DNA of 64,000 nucleotides from Arenimonas oryziterrae DSM 21050 = YC6267 (lineage in GTDB: Bacteria > Pseudomonadota > Gammaproteobacteria > Xanthomonadales > Xanthomonadaceae). This document shows positions 17,076 to 25,854 of the stretch, piece by piece. The number at the start of each line of letters is the position of its first letter. Position 1 is the stretch's first letter. The stretch is from the NCBI RefSeq assembly GCF_000420545.1, contig NZ_ATVD01000003.1, forward strand, positions 124,001 through 188,000, read 5' to 3'. The translations under genes were made by a program, and so were the position numbers. A model generated the notes under the pieces. That model had not been told where the DNA came from. It made no database searches and saw only the letters and a program-made list of their open reading frames with translations.

Positions 17076-20000
17076 TTAGCGCGGATCGCGCAGGAACCGC
17101 GCCAGCGACGGCGCGCCGCGCGCAGGTTCGAATTCCGAGGCGATGTCGACGTAACCGCGCAGCAGCGCCAGATCGTGCGGCGTGCGGCCGAGACCGTCGC
17201 GCAGGTTGCGCTCGGCGCCTTCGCGCAGCAGACGCTGCACCACGCGCGACAGGCCATGCATCGCCGCCATGTGCAGCGGCGACAGGCCGCGCTGGTCCTG
17301 GTGATCGAGCGAGACATCCTCGCCGAGCAGGCGTTCGAGCACGGCCAGGAGTACATCCTCGTCGCAGGCCGCGCCGGCTTCGGCACGCGCACCGAGCAAC
17401 AACAGCAAGGGCGTCTGGCCGGCAAGGTTGGCGGTGTCCGGCGGCAGATCGGCCATCAGCAGCAGATCGAACAGGGCCAGCACGCGCTGGCGTTCGCGCG
17501 CGGTGAATGCGTGCAAGGCCGCGCAATGCAGCGCGCTCAGGCCCTGATCGTCGAGCGCGTCGACATCGGCGCCACGCACGAGCAAACGGCCGGCGATTTC
17601 TGGCAGACCCAGCGCGGCGGACAGCATCAGCGGCGTCACGCCGCCGGGCAGGGCCTGATTGGTATCGGCGCCAGCGAGCAACAGACGATCGACGACCGGC
17701 AGATGACGCATGCTGATCGCCGCCGACAAGGGTGTCGCGCCGGTGCGCGCGCTGATGCCGGGATCGGCCTCGCGATCGAGCAGCACCTGCACCATCGCCT
17801 CGTGACCGCCGCCGGCCGCGCGCAGCAGCGCGGTACAACCTTGGTGATCGACGGCATCGACCGGCAGGCCGAGATCGAGCAGGCGCGCGACCGCATCGGC
17901 GTCGCCGCCGATCGCCGCGGCCGGCAAGTCCGCGGGCTGCAGCGCGCGACCGGGCAAGGTCCAGCCGCGCCATTCCAGCCAGTGACCGAGATCGCTGCGG
18001 CCGGCCGCGAGCGCGATACCGAGCGCGGTCTGGCCGCCGGGTGTGCGCGCCTGTGGCAAGGCGCCGAAACGGATCAGCAGGCGCAGCGCATTTTCGCGAC
18101 CGAGCGCGGCGGCGACATGCACCGCGGTCTGGCCGCGCGCATCGCGCGCATTGGGATCGACACCGGCCAGCAGCAGCATTTCCGCCAGCCGCGACCAGCC
18201 CAGGCGCACCGCCGCGATCAGCGGCGGATCGCAGGGCGCACGCACGCCGAACGCATCGGCGCCACGCTCGAACAGCGCGATCGCGAGTTGTTCGTTGCCG
18301 CGTGACACGTATTCGCCGGCCAGGCAGGCCTGCAGGAAACGCGACAGGCCGCCGACACCGCCGACCGCCTGGCCGCGTTCAAGCAGACGCCACAGCGCGG
18401 GCTGCGCCATGCCGCCGCGGTCGAGCAGATGGAACAGCACGCCGTCTTCGCCGCGCAGCAGCAGATCGGCCGGCGCGCCATGGCGCAGCAGCCAGTCGAA
18501 ACACAGCAGATTGTCGGCGTCGGAAAATTCCAGCAGCAGCATCGCCAGCGCTTCCGGCGACACGCCCACGCCCAGACGCAGCATCGCTTCGGCCGATTCC
18601 AGGCGCTGCGACTGCAGGGCTTCGCGCAGCAATTCCTGCGGCGTTTTCTCGAAATGTCCCTCGGCCATGCCTTCGGCGACATTGCTCGGCAAGGCGTACG
18701 CGGGATCGAGCACCGAGACCTGCGGCCAGCGCCCGCTCTCGATCGCGTAGTCCATCGCCCGGCGGCCTTCGGCATCGGCCTGATTGGGATCGACGCCGAG
18801 CACCATCAGCTGCCGCAGCAGATCCGGCGACGCGCCACCGATGCAGGCAAGCACCAGGGCATTGCGCTGCTGCGCATCGGTCGCGGCGACGTTCGGACGC
18901 GTCAGCGCCAGGCGCGCGACCACGTCGGTGTGACCGTTGCGCGCGGCCTCGAGCAAGGGCGTGAGGCCGTTGGCGTCGTGGGCGTTGCGATCGGCACCGG
19001 CATCGACGAGCACGCCGACGATTTCCGCATTGCCGCTCGCCGCGGCCTGCATCAGTGCGGTGCGTTGTTCGTGGCCGCGGGCATCGGCGCGCGCCTTGTG
19101 CCGCAACAGCAATTGCACGCCGGCCGGATCGTCTTCGCCGGCAACCGCCGCGAGCAGGGCCGGTTGCCCGCCCGCCGGCTCGGGCTTGGCGCCGTGTTCG
19201 ATGAGATAGCGTGCGAGGCGCCAGTTGCCGGAATTGCAGGCCACGCCGAGTGCGCTGAAGCCTTCGCCATTGAGCGCATCGACCTGCGCACCGGCATCGA
19301 GCAGCAGGGCCGCGACGGCCGGATCGGTGCTGCGCGCGGCATGGTGCAGCGGCGTATTGCCCTCGCTGTCGGCCGCGCGCGGATCGGCGCCGTTCGCAAG
19401 CAGGGTCATCACCGCTTCCGGACGGCCGTGCCAGCTGTCGCGCGTGGCCGCGAGCAACGGCGTCAGGCCACCATGACGCAGATTGAGATCGACGCCGCGC
19501 TTGATCAGTTCGCGCAGCAGTTTCAGATCGCCGAGCAGGCCCGCGAGCATCGGCAGCGTGCGCTGGTCGCGATCGCCTTCGAGCGGCAGCGTGTGCGCAT
19601 TCGCGCCGTCGGCGAGCGCAGCGAGCGCGATGTCCACGCGACCGGAGCGCAAAGCCGCATACAGACGTGCATCGGCCGGCAGATCGGCGCCCTCGGTGGT
19701 CGCCGGCGTCGCTGGCGCAGCCGCCGCGACGACGCTCGCTCGACTCACGGTCTCGCTCGCGACCGGCGCGGTGCGCGCCAGGTCGCCATGGCGGTGCACG
19801 AAGGCATGGGCGGCCAGCGCCAGCAGCGGATAGGCGATCAGCACCGGCAACCGCGCCGGCGCCGGCAACACGCCCGGCCAGGCCAGGCACAGACCCAAGG
19901 CGATGACCGCGAACACGACCGCCGCGATCGCCAGACCGCGCAGGGCGCCGGCGTCGCCGACCGAGGACAGCAGACCGGCGAACGACTGCCCGTGGCGCGA

Positions 20001-20381
20001 GGCCTGCGCAAAGGCCGGCCACAGCCGCCACAGACCGACCAGGACGAACCCCGCGGACAGGCTCAGGCCCAGCGCGGGCATGAGTGCGCCGCTTTCGCGC
20101 AGGCTCTCCAGCGGCCAGGACACGGCGAGCGCGAGCAGGCCTTCGGCGAGCAGCCAGAGCAGGCTGATGCTGGCGAGGTCGGCGAGTAGTGGAAACCGCG
20201 GGCGGGCGAGGTCGCGGCTGCCGCGCAGCGCGCTCCAGCCGAGCACGAGCACGGGTTGCGCCAGGGCCAGCAGCAGGGCGATCGCGACCGGCTGCGTCGG
20301 CAATGCCAGTGTCGACCAGGCCAGGCCCAGCCCGAGGGCCAGCAAGGCCCAGGGCCGCAGGGCAGGCCGGGCGTCAGCCAT
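17076..20381 (-). CDS. Large membrane-anchored ankyrin-repeat protein
   Basis: 1101 residues from ATG at 20379-20381, overlapping ycgL by 8 nt; a GTG at 20390 is possible but too close to the AAGG motif. Residues 1 to about 190 contain five or six hydrophobic segments (ALLALGLGLAWSTLALP, LASISLLWLLAEGLLALAV, AIAAVVFAVIALGLCLAWPG). A linker of about 50 residues follows, and the rest is roughly twenty ankyrin repeats (GNTPLHHAARS, GLTPLLEAARNGHTDVV, GQTAVHVAAALGRENALRLL, GLSPLHMAAMHGLSRVV). It is likely an inner-membrane scaffold with cytoplasmic ankyrins. Partner and function are unknown. Confidence 0.88.
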   Translation of the reverse strand: MADARPALRPWALLALGLGLAWSTLALPTQPVAIALLLALAQPVLVLGWSALRGSRDLARPRFPLLADLASISLLWLLAEGLLALAVSWPLESLRESGALMPALGLSLSAGFVLVGLWRLWPAFAQASRHGQSFAGLLSSVGDAGALRGLAIAAVVFAVIALGLCLAWPGVLPAPARLPVLIAYPLLALAAHAFVHRHGDLARTAPVASETVSRASVVAAAAPATPATTEGADLPADARLYAALRSGRVDIALAALADGANAHTLPLEGDRDQRTLPMLAGLLGDLKLLRELIKRGVDLNLRHGGLTPLLAATRDSWHGRPEAVMTLLANGADPRAADSEGNTPLHHAARSTDPAVAALLLDAGAQVDALNGEGFSALGVACNSGNWRLARYLIEHGAKPEPAGGQPALLAAVAGEDDPAGVQLLLRHKARADARGHEQRTALMQAAASGNAEIVGVLVDAGADRNAHDANGLTPLLEAARNGHTDVVARLALTRPNVAATDAQQRNALVLACIGGASPDLLRQLMVLGVDPNQADAEGRRAMDYAIESGRWPQVSVLDPAYALPSNVAEGMAEGHFEKTPQELLREALQSQRLESAEAMLRLGVGVSPEALAMLLLEFSDADNLLCFDWLLRHGAPADLLLRGEDGVLFHLLDRGGMAQPALWRLLERGQAVGGVGGLSRFLQACLAGEYVSRGNEQLAIALFERGADAFGVRAPCDPPLIAAVRLGWSRLAEMLLLAGVDPNARDARGQTAVHVAAALGRENALRLLIRFGALPQARTPGGQTALGIALAAGRSDLGHWLEWRGWTLPGRALQPADLPAAAIGGDADAVARLLDLGLPVDAVDHQGCTALLRAAGGGHEAMVQVLLDREADPGISARTGATPLSAAISMRHLPVVDRLLLAGADTNQALPGGVTPLMLSAALGLPEIAGRLLVRGADVDALDDQGLSALHCAALHAFTARERQRVLALFDLLLMADLPPDTANLAGQTPLLLLLGARAEAGAACDEDVLLAVLERLLGEDVSLDHQDQRGLSPLHMAAMHGLSRVVQRLLREGAERNLRDGLGRTPHDLALLRGYVDIASEFEPARGAPSLARFLRDPR

Positions 20382-20643
20382 CGCCGACACCGCCTTCGAC
20401 GAGCGGATCGAGCACGCTCAGCGGAGCCTGCAGGTGGAAGCCGCGGTCACTCAGGTTCGCGCGCACGACCTCGGCATCGGCACGCGCGAGCTTGCGGCCC
20501 GGCACCAGCTCGACCTCGAGCACGAACACCAGCGGTCCCAGCGGCAGGCGCACGGGATCGGGCACAAGGCCGAAGGCGTCCTTCTCGCGCAGGTACAGGT
20601 AGGTATCGGGCTTACGCTGGGATTTGTATACGAAGGCGTGCAT
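20374..20643 (-). CDS. YcgL domain protein
   Basis: 89 residues from ATG at 20641-20643. The sequence MHAFVYKSQRKPDTYLYLR, the central L/V-rich strand and the ANLSDRGFHLQ stretch match the small YcgL family (E. coli YcgL begins with a similar YRS...TYLYV pattern). The fold is known, but the biochemical function is not. The stop overlaps the start of the ankyrin gene by 8 nt, indicating translational coupling with it, which is the only functional hint. Confidence 0.85.
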   Translation of the reverse strand: MHAFVYKSQRKPDTYLYLREKDAFGLVPDPVRLPLGPLVFVLEVELVPGRKLARADAEVVRANLSDRGFHLQAPLSVLDPLVEGGVGDG

Positions 20644-20802
20644 GGCGCGGGGGCGCTGGATTTACCGGATTGTCGCCGCAAACGCCGAATGGGGAAAGCG
20701 CCGCTCACAGGGCAGCCATGACTTTCCGGGGGCGGCCGCGCGGCGCGTGTTTGCTAGGCTTGAGGACTTTCCTGAACCCGATCCCCGATCCCGGAGCCGC
20801 CC

Positions 20803-23172
20803 ATGCGTTTTCGCCTGCTCGCCCTCGCCCTGCTGGCCACCACGCCGGCCCTGGCGCAGACGCCCCTCACGCTCGACCAGGCGATGGCGCATCCGGACTG
20901 GATCGGCACCCCGGTCGAGTCGGCCTGGTGGGCCTGGGACAGCCAGCAGGTGAACTACACGCGCAAACACACCGGCTCGCCGCTGCGCGACACCTACACG
21001 CAGCGCAGCGATGGCAGCGGCGCGCGCGTGCTCGGCGACAGCGAGCGCGGCGGTCTCGATGCCGACAGCCCGGTGTTCAATCACGACCGCACGCGCATGG
21101 TGTTCGTGCGCAACGGCGACATCTTCGAACGCGATCTGCGCAGCGGCGCGCTCGTGCAGATCACCCGCAGCAGCGACAGCGAAGCCGAGCCGCAATACTC
21201 CGCCGACGGCCGCGGCGTGCAGTTCCGCGTCGGCAGCGACTGGTTCGTCTGGACGGCCGCCGATCGCCTGCTCGCGCCGATCGCCCTGCCACGCGCGGAC
21301 AAGGATCCTGCCGCCGCACCGGGCAAGGATGCCCAGCGCGAATTGCAGCTGCGCCTGATCGCCACCCTGCAGCGCCAGAAAGACGATCGCGAAGCCCTGC
21401 GCGCGCAATCGGACGCGCTGCGCAAGGCCGATCCGACCCGTGCCGCCGCGCCGGTGTACCTGGGCGCGGACGTGCAGATCGATGCGAGCAGCCTGTCGCC
21501 GAATGGCCGCTGGCTGCTCGTGGTGGTCTCGCCCAAGGGCGCCGACACCGGCCGCACCGGCAAGATGCCGAAATACATCACCGAGTCGGGCTACGAAGAA
21601 GTCGAAGACGTGCATACGCGTGTCGGCCGCAACCTGCCGACCGCGCAGTCGCTCAAGCTCGTCGATCTGACCAGCGGCAGCGTGCGCGACCTGCCCTACG
21701 ACGGCCTGCCCGGCATCGCCACCGATCCGCTCGCCACGCTGCGCGCCGCGCAGAAGCTCGAGCCGCTGAAGGGCAATCGCGGCGTGCGCATCGTCAACGA
21801 AGGCGACAACACCGCCGGCGCAACGATGCACTGGTCCGGCGACGGCAACCAGATCGCGGTCATGCTGCGCGCGATCGACAACAAGGATCGCTGGATCGCC
21901 ACGATCGACCTTGCCAACGCGCGTCTGCGCGGCGCGCACCGCCTCACCGATCCGGGCTGGATCAACTGGAACTTCAACGATTTCGGCTGGCTGCCCGACC
22001 ACCGCACGCTGTGGTACCTGTCGGAAGAAAGCGGCTATTCGCACCTTTACACGCTGGTGCCGGGTGGCAAGCCGACCGCGCTGACCACGGGCACCTGGGA
22101 AACCTCCGCCGTGCAGTGGTCGGCCGACGGCGCCACCGCGTACTTCCTGTGCAACCCGCAGTCGCCGGGCGACTACGAAGTCTGCGCCACCTCGCGCAAC
22201 GGCGGCGCGCTGCGCGAAGTCACCGCGCTCGATGGCGTCGAGGACTACGTGCTCGCGCCCGACGGCAGCAAGCTGCTCGTGCGCTATTCCGGCAGTTATC
22301 TGCCGATCCAGCTGGCCGTCGTCGCCAGCAGCGGCGGTGCCGCGACGCGTCTGACCGACACGCGCACGGCCGAGTTCAAGGCGCGCACCTGGATCGAACC
22401 GCAACTGGTGCAGGTGCCGTCCACGCACGGCGCCGGCGTGGTCTGGGCCAAGCTCTACCGCCCGGCCCAGCTCGAGGCCGGCAAGAAATATCCGGTGGTG
22501 ATGTTCGTGCACGGCGCGGGCTATCTGCAGAACGTCAGCCGACGCTATCCCAACTATTTCCGCGAGCAGATGTTCAACAACCTGCTCGTCCAGCAGGGCT
22601 ACATCGTGCTGGACATGGACTACCGCGGCTCGGAAGGTTACGGCCGCGCGTGGCGCACGGCGATCTACCGGCAGATGGGCCATCCCGAACTCGATGACTA
22701 CATCGACGGCGTGAACTGGCTCGTCGCGCAGCATCAGGGCGACGCCGGCAATGTCGGCATCTACGGCGGCAGCTACGGCGGCTTCATGGCCTTCATGGGT
22801 CTGTTCCGCGCGCCGGACGTGTTCAAGTCCGGTGCGGCCCTGCGTCCGGTGACCGACTGGACGACCTACAACCACGAATACACCTCCAACATCCTCAACA
22901 CGCCCGACGTCGATCCGGAGGCCTACAAGGTGTCCTCGCCGATCGAATTCGTCGACGGCCTGCGCGGCAACCTGCTCATCGCGCACGGCATGATCGACGA
23001 CAACGTGTTCTTCCAGGATTCGGTGCGCCTGTCGCAGCGCCTGATCGAACTGAAGAAGGATCACTGGGAGCTGGCGCCCTATCCGATGGAACGCCACGGT
23101 TTCGTGCAGCCCGAAAGCTGGTACGACGAATACCGGCGCATCTATCAGCTGTTCGAACGCACCTTGAAATAA
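20803..23172 (+). CDS. Secreted S9 family peptidase (dipeptidyl-peptidase/prolyl oligopeptidase type)
   Basis: 789 residues from ATG 20803. Signal peptide RFRLLALALLATTPALAQ, with cleavage probably after ALA. A beta-propeller (TD/SPNGRW-type blades) spans roughly residues 40-530 and the alpha/beta hydrolase follows. The catalytic triad is readable: S657 in YGGSYGGF, D732 in HGMIDDN and H765 in ERHGF. It probably releases dipeptides or small peptides in the periplasm. An SDR gene starts 12 nt after the stop and is probably on the same transcript. The substrate cannot be predicted from sequence. Confidence 0.92.
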   Translation: MRFRLLALALLATTPALAQTPLTLDQAMAHPDWIGTPVESAWWAWDSQQVNYTRKHTGSPLRDTYTQRSDGSGARVLGDSERGGLDADSPVFNHDRTRMVFVRNGDIFERDLRSGALVQITRSSDSEAEPQYSADGRGVQFRVGSDWFVWTAADRLLAPIALPRADKDPAAAPGKDAQRELQLRLIATLQRQKDDREALRAQSDALRKADPTRAAAPVYLGADVQIDASSLSPNGRWLLVVVSPKGADTGRTGKMPKYITESGYEEVEDVHTRVGRNLPTAQSLKLVDLTSGSVRDLPYDGLPGIATDPLATLRAAQKLEPLKGNRGVRIVNEGDNTAGATMHWSGDGNQIAVMLRAIDNKDRWIATIDLANARLRGAHRLTDPGWINWNFNDFGWLPDHRTLWYLSEESGYSHLYTLVPGGKPTALTTGTWETSAVQWSADGATAYFLCNPQSPGDYEVCATSRNGGALREVTALDGVEDYVLAPDGSKLLVRYSGSYLPIQLAVVASSGGAATRLTDTRTAEFKARTWIEPQLVQVPSTHGAGVVWAKLYRPAQLEAGKKYPVVMFVHGAGYLQNVSRRYPNYFREQMFNNLLVQQGYIVLDMDYRGSEGYGRAWRTAIYRQMGHPELDDYIDGVNWLVAQHQGDAGNVGIYGGSYGGFMAFMGLFRAPDVFKSGAALRPVTDWTTYNHEYTSNILNTPDVDPEAYKVSSPIEFVDGLRGNLLIAHGMIDDNVFFQDSVRLSQRLIELKKDHWELAPYPMERHGFVQPESWYDEYRRIYQLFERTLK

Positions 23173-23184
23173 ACCGGAGCGCCC

Positions 23185-23958
23185 ATGGATCTCGCCTTGC
23201 AGGACAAGACCGTCGTCGTGACCGGCGCCAGCCGCGGCATCGGCCGCGCGATCGCGCAGGTGCTGTCGGCCGAAGGCATGCGCGTGGTCCTGGTGGCGCG
23301 CTCGGCAGACGGGCTCGCTGAAACAGCCGCGATGCTCTCAGGCGAACACCTGCAGATCGTGCGCGACCTGCGCGAGCCCGACGCGGCGAACGCGGTCGTC
23401 GCGGCGACGCTATCGCGGTTCGGGCGGCTCGACGCGCTGGTCAACAACGCGGGCGCGACGCAGCGCGGCGATTTTCTCGCGCTTTCCGACGCCGCCTGGG
23501 ACGATGGTTTCGCCTTGAAGTTTTTCGGCGCGATGCGTCTGGCGCGCGCGGCCTGGCCGGCCCTGCAGCAACAACGCGGTGCCATCGTGAACATCGGCGG
23601 CATCGGCGGACGCACCGGCAGCGCCGAATTCACCATCGGCGGTTCGGTCAATGCCGCCGTGCTCAATCTCACCAAGGCACTGGCCGATCGCGGCCAAAGC
23701 GACGGCATCCGGGTGAACGCGGTCAATCCCGGCTCGATCGCCACCGAGCGGCTGCAGGTGCGCGTGCGCTACTACGCCAACGAACACGGCATGGACGAAG
23801 CGAGCGCGAGCGCGCAACTCGCGCAGGGTTTCGGCGTGCCCCGCTTCGGCGCGCCGGAAGACATCGCGCAGACTGTCGCTTTCCTGCTTTCGCCGCGGGC
23901 GGCCTATCTGCAGGGCGCCATCGTCGACGTCGACGGCGGCCAGACGCGCACGCTGTAA
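23185..23958 (+). CDS. SDR-family protein lacking the catalytic Tyr-x-x-x-Lys
   Basis: 257 residues from ATG 23185, with GGAG ahead. The Rossmann part is normal: TGASRGIG at 13-20, NNAG at 87-90, and the C-terminal DVDGGQTRTL. At the active site, where SDRs have Ser then YxxxK, this protein reads NIGGIGGRTG and FTIGGSVNAAVLNLTKALA: the Tyr position is Gly152 and the Lys position is Asn156. Related non-canonical SDRs exist, so it may be a binding or regulatory protein, or use another mechanism. It follows an S9 peptidase gene by 12 nt. The substrate is unknown. Confidence 0.85.
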   Translation: MDLALQDKTVVVTGASRGIGRAIAQVLSAEGMRVVLVARSADGLAETAAMLSGEHLQIVRDLREPDAANAVVAATLSRFGRLDALVNNAGATQRGDFLALSDAAWDDGFALKFFGAMRLARAAWPALQQQRGAIVNIGGIGGRTGSAEFTIGGSVNAAVLNLTKALADRGQSDGIRVNAVNPGSIATERLQVRVRYYANEHGMDEASASAQLAQGFGVPRFGAPEDIAQTVAFLLSPRAAYLQGAIVDVDGGQTRTL

Positions 23959-23990
23959 AAAGAAACCCGGCTTTCGCCGGGTTTCGGGGT
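23958..23990. terminator. Intrinsic terminator between convergent SDR and DUF885 genes
   Basis: AAACCCGGC (23963-23971) pairs with GCCGGGTTT (23976-23984) around TTTC. Read on the minus strand the stem is followed by TTCTTTTTA, a good T-run ending the DUF885 gene. On the plus strand the following sequence is GC-rich, so termination there would be weaker. Confidence 0.8.
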
Positions 23991-24006
23991 CTCCGAACCC
24001 TCCGGA

Positions 24007-25779
24007 TTATTTCGCGGCCCGCGCCTTCTGCGCCGGCACGAACTCCTCGCGCACGGCTTTCGCCAGCAGGTCCGGCGGCAACAGGCCCTGATCGAGCAGG
24101 AAGTTGTTGAAGGCCAGGCGGTCGAACTTGTCGCCGAGCGCGACTTCCGTTTCCGCACGCAGCTGCAGGATGCGCGCATAGCCGTAGAAGTAGCTGCCGG
24201 CCTGACCGGGCGAACGGAACGTGTAGCGGTCCAGTTCCTGGCGCGCCATCGGCGCCGACAGCATCACCTCGCCGGTGAGCACCTTGCCCGCGTCCTCGCG
24301 GCTGATCAGGCCGAGATTCAACATCGGGTCGAGCATCGCGCGCGCGGCGCGCAGCAGGCGGAACTGCAGGGCGATCATCTGACCGTCAAGCGGCTCGCTC
24401 GGCAGCATCTCGGCTTCGGCATACAGCGCCCAGCCTTCGACATTCACGCTGTTGAACGCGTACAGGCTGCGCGCCTGCGAGACGCCGCGTTCGACCATCG
24501 CGGTGAACTGCAACTCGTGGCCCGGACGGCCTTCATGCGCGCTGAGCGTCCACGCTGCCGAGGGATGATTGAAATCGTCGTAGGCCTCGCCCGGACCGGC
24601 CGCGGTCGGATTGCCGACCGGCAGCACGAACTGGCCCTGCTCGCCGGTATTGCCCACCAGCGGCGGCGGCTGCATGTGCGGGGCGGGCTGCGCGGCCGAT
24701 TCGGCCTCCGAAGCCAGGCGCATGATCATCGGGCGCGCCGGCAAGTCAACGACATGATCGCGACGGATCGCCGCTTCGAGCTGGGTATTGATGCCCGCGT
24801 AGTGCGGCTCGAGCTTGTCGTTGGCGATCGTGTTCTTTTTCAGCAGCGCGATCACCTGGCGATAGTCGGTCGCGGCAAACCCTTTCTGCTTGGCCACCAG
24901 CGGTGCCAGTGCCTGCATCGCGGCGCGCGTTTCCATGTATTCGAGCTGTGCACGCTGCACGAGCACCATCGGGTCGATGTCGATGCCGACGCGCTTGAGG
25001 CGATACGCATACATCTCCGGCGGCAGGCGGAAGTCCGTGCGCGCGAGCGGCAGCACCTGCGCTTTTTCCCAGGCGGCGTAGTCGGTGAGCTGCTGCTCGA
25101 GCGCCGCCAGGGCCGGTTCGGCGCCGGCGATCTTGAAGGTCGCATACAGCTCGCGGATGCCCTTGATATAGGTCGGCACGTTGCCGATCGACTGCTCGAC
25201 GCGCGCCTTGAACGGACCGGTCAGGCCGGGTTTGCCGCGGCTTTCCTCGAAGCGCGCCTTGGCCAGATCGACCATCGGCGTGCTGCCCGGGAACAGGCCG
25301 GTGTAACGCTGCAGCAGTTCCAGCGATTTCGCTTGCCGCTCTTTCGGCAGCTGCTCCTCGAGCAGGACCTGCACGCCGCCGAACACCATCTGCGGCACGT
25401 CGTACCAATCCAGGTTGTACTTGTCGCTCAGCCGGATGCCGGCGATATCGTCATCGATCGAGGCGATCAGGATCTGCAGATCCTGGCGCACATTGACGTC
25501 TTTCTCGGCGGCCAGGCGCTGCTGCAGTTGCTTGCGCACCTCTTCCATCGACGCGATGTAGCGCGCGCTCAGATTCGGCCCCAGATCGGTGGCGAGCCCG
25601 TCGTACTGCGACAGGCCCGTGGCGGATGCATCCTCGGGACCGAAGCGCGCCTGTGCTTCGAGCACCAGCCGGGTATTGCCATTGCTGGCGGTCACCCAGG
25701 GTTTTTCGGCGGCCTGCGCCGCGCCGGCCGCGAGGCCGAGCAGCAGAAAACCGGGGACGAGCTGGCGTCGCAGGGACAT
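24007..25779 (-). CDS. DUF885 family secreted protein (putative zinc peptidase-like)
   Basis: 590 residues from ATG at 25777-25779. A signal peptide (QLVPGFLLLGLAAGAAQA) is present. The DUF885 hallmarks are the metal-site-like SAHEGRPGHELQ in the last third, VEGWALYAEAEML about 30 residues later, and the C-terminal TFRSPGQAGSYFYGYARI. DUF885 proteins resemble M3/M32-like gluzincin folds, and the HExxxxH-like string supports a metallohydrolase. Substrates are generally unknown. It stands alone between convergent and tandem genes and has its own terminator. Confidence 0.88.
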   Translation of the reverse strand: MSLRRQLVPGFLLLGLAAGAAQAAEKPWVTASNGNTRLVLEAQARFGPEDASATGLSQYDGLATDLGPNLSARYIASMEEVRKQLQQRLAAEKDVNVRQDLQILIASIDDDIAGIRLSDKYNLDWYDVPQMVFGGVQVLLEEQLPKERQAKSLELLQRYTGLFPGSTPMVDLAKARFEESRGKPGLTGPFKARVEQSIGNVPTYIKGIRELYATFKIAGAEPALAALEQQLTDYAAWEKAQVLPLARTDFRLPPEMYAYRLKRVGIDIDPMVLVQRAQLEYMETRAAMQALAPLVAKQKGFAATDYRQVIALLKKNTIANDKLEPHYAGINTQLEAAIRRDHVVDLPARPMIMRLASEAESAAQPAPHMQPPPLVGNTGEQGQFVLPVGNPTAAGPGEAYDDFNHPSAAWTLSAHEGRPGHELQFTAMVERGVSQARSLYAFNSVNVEGWALYAEAEMLPSEPLDGQMIALQFRLLRAARAMLDPMLNLGLISREDAGKVLTGEVMLSAPMARQELDRYTFRSPGQAGSYFYGYARILQLRAETEVALGDKFDRLAFNNFLLDQGLLPPDLLAKAVREEFVPAQKARAAK

Positions 25780-25854
25780 GGCGGACTCCGCAGTAGGAAC
25801 GAATCGCGACGCTACCCCGCGCGCCTGGTCGTGACAACCTGCCGGAAGTCCTGC

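Noticed and set aside
20662-23097. 811-residue open frame on the minus strand
   Set aside because: It is a shadow of the S9 peptidase gene at 20803-23172, which has a full catalytic triad. Long antisense frames are common at this G+C.
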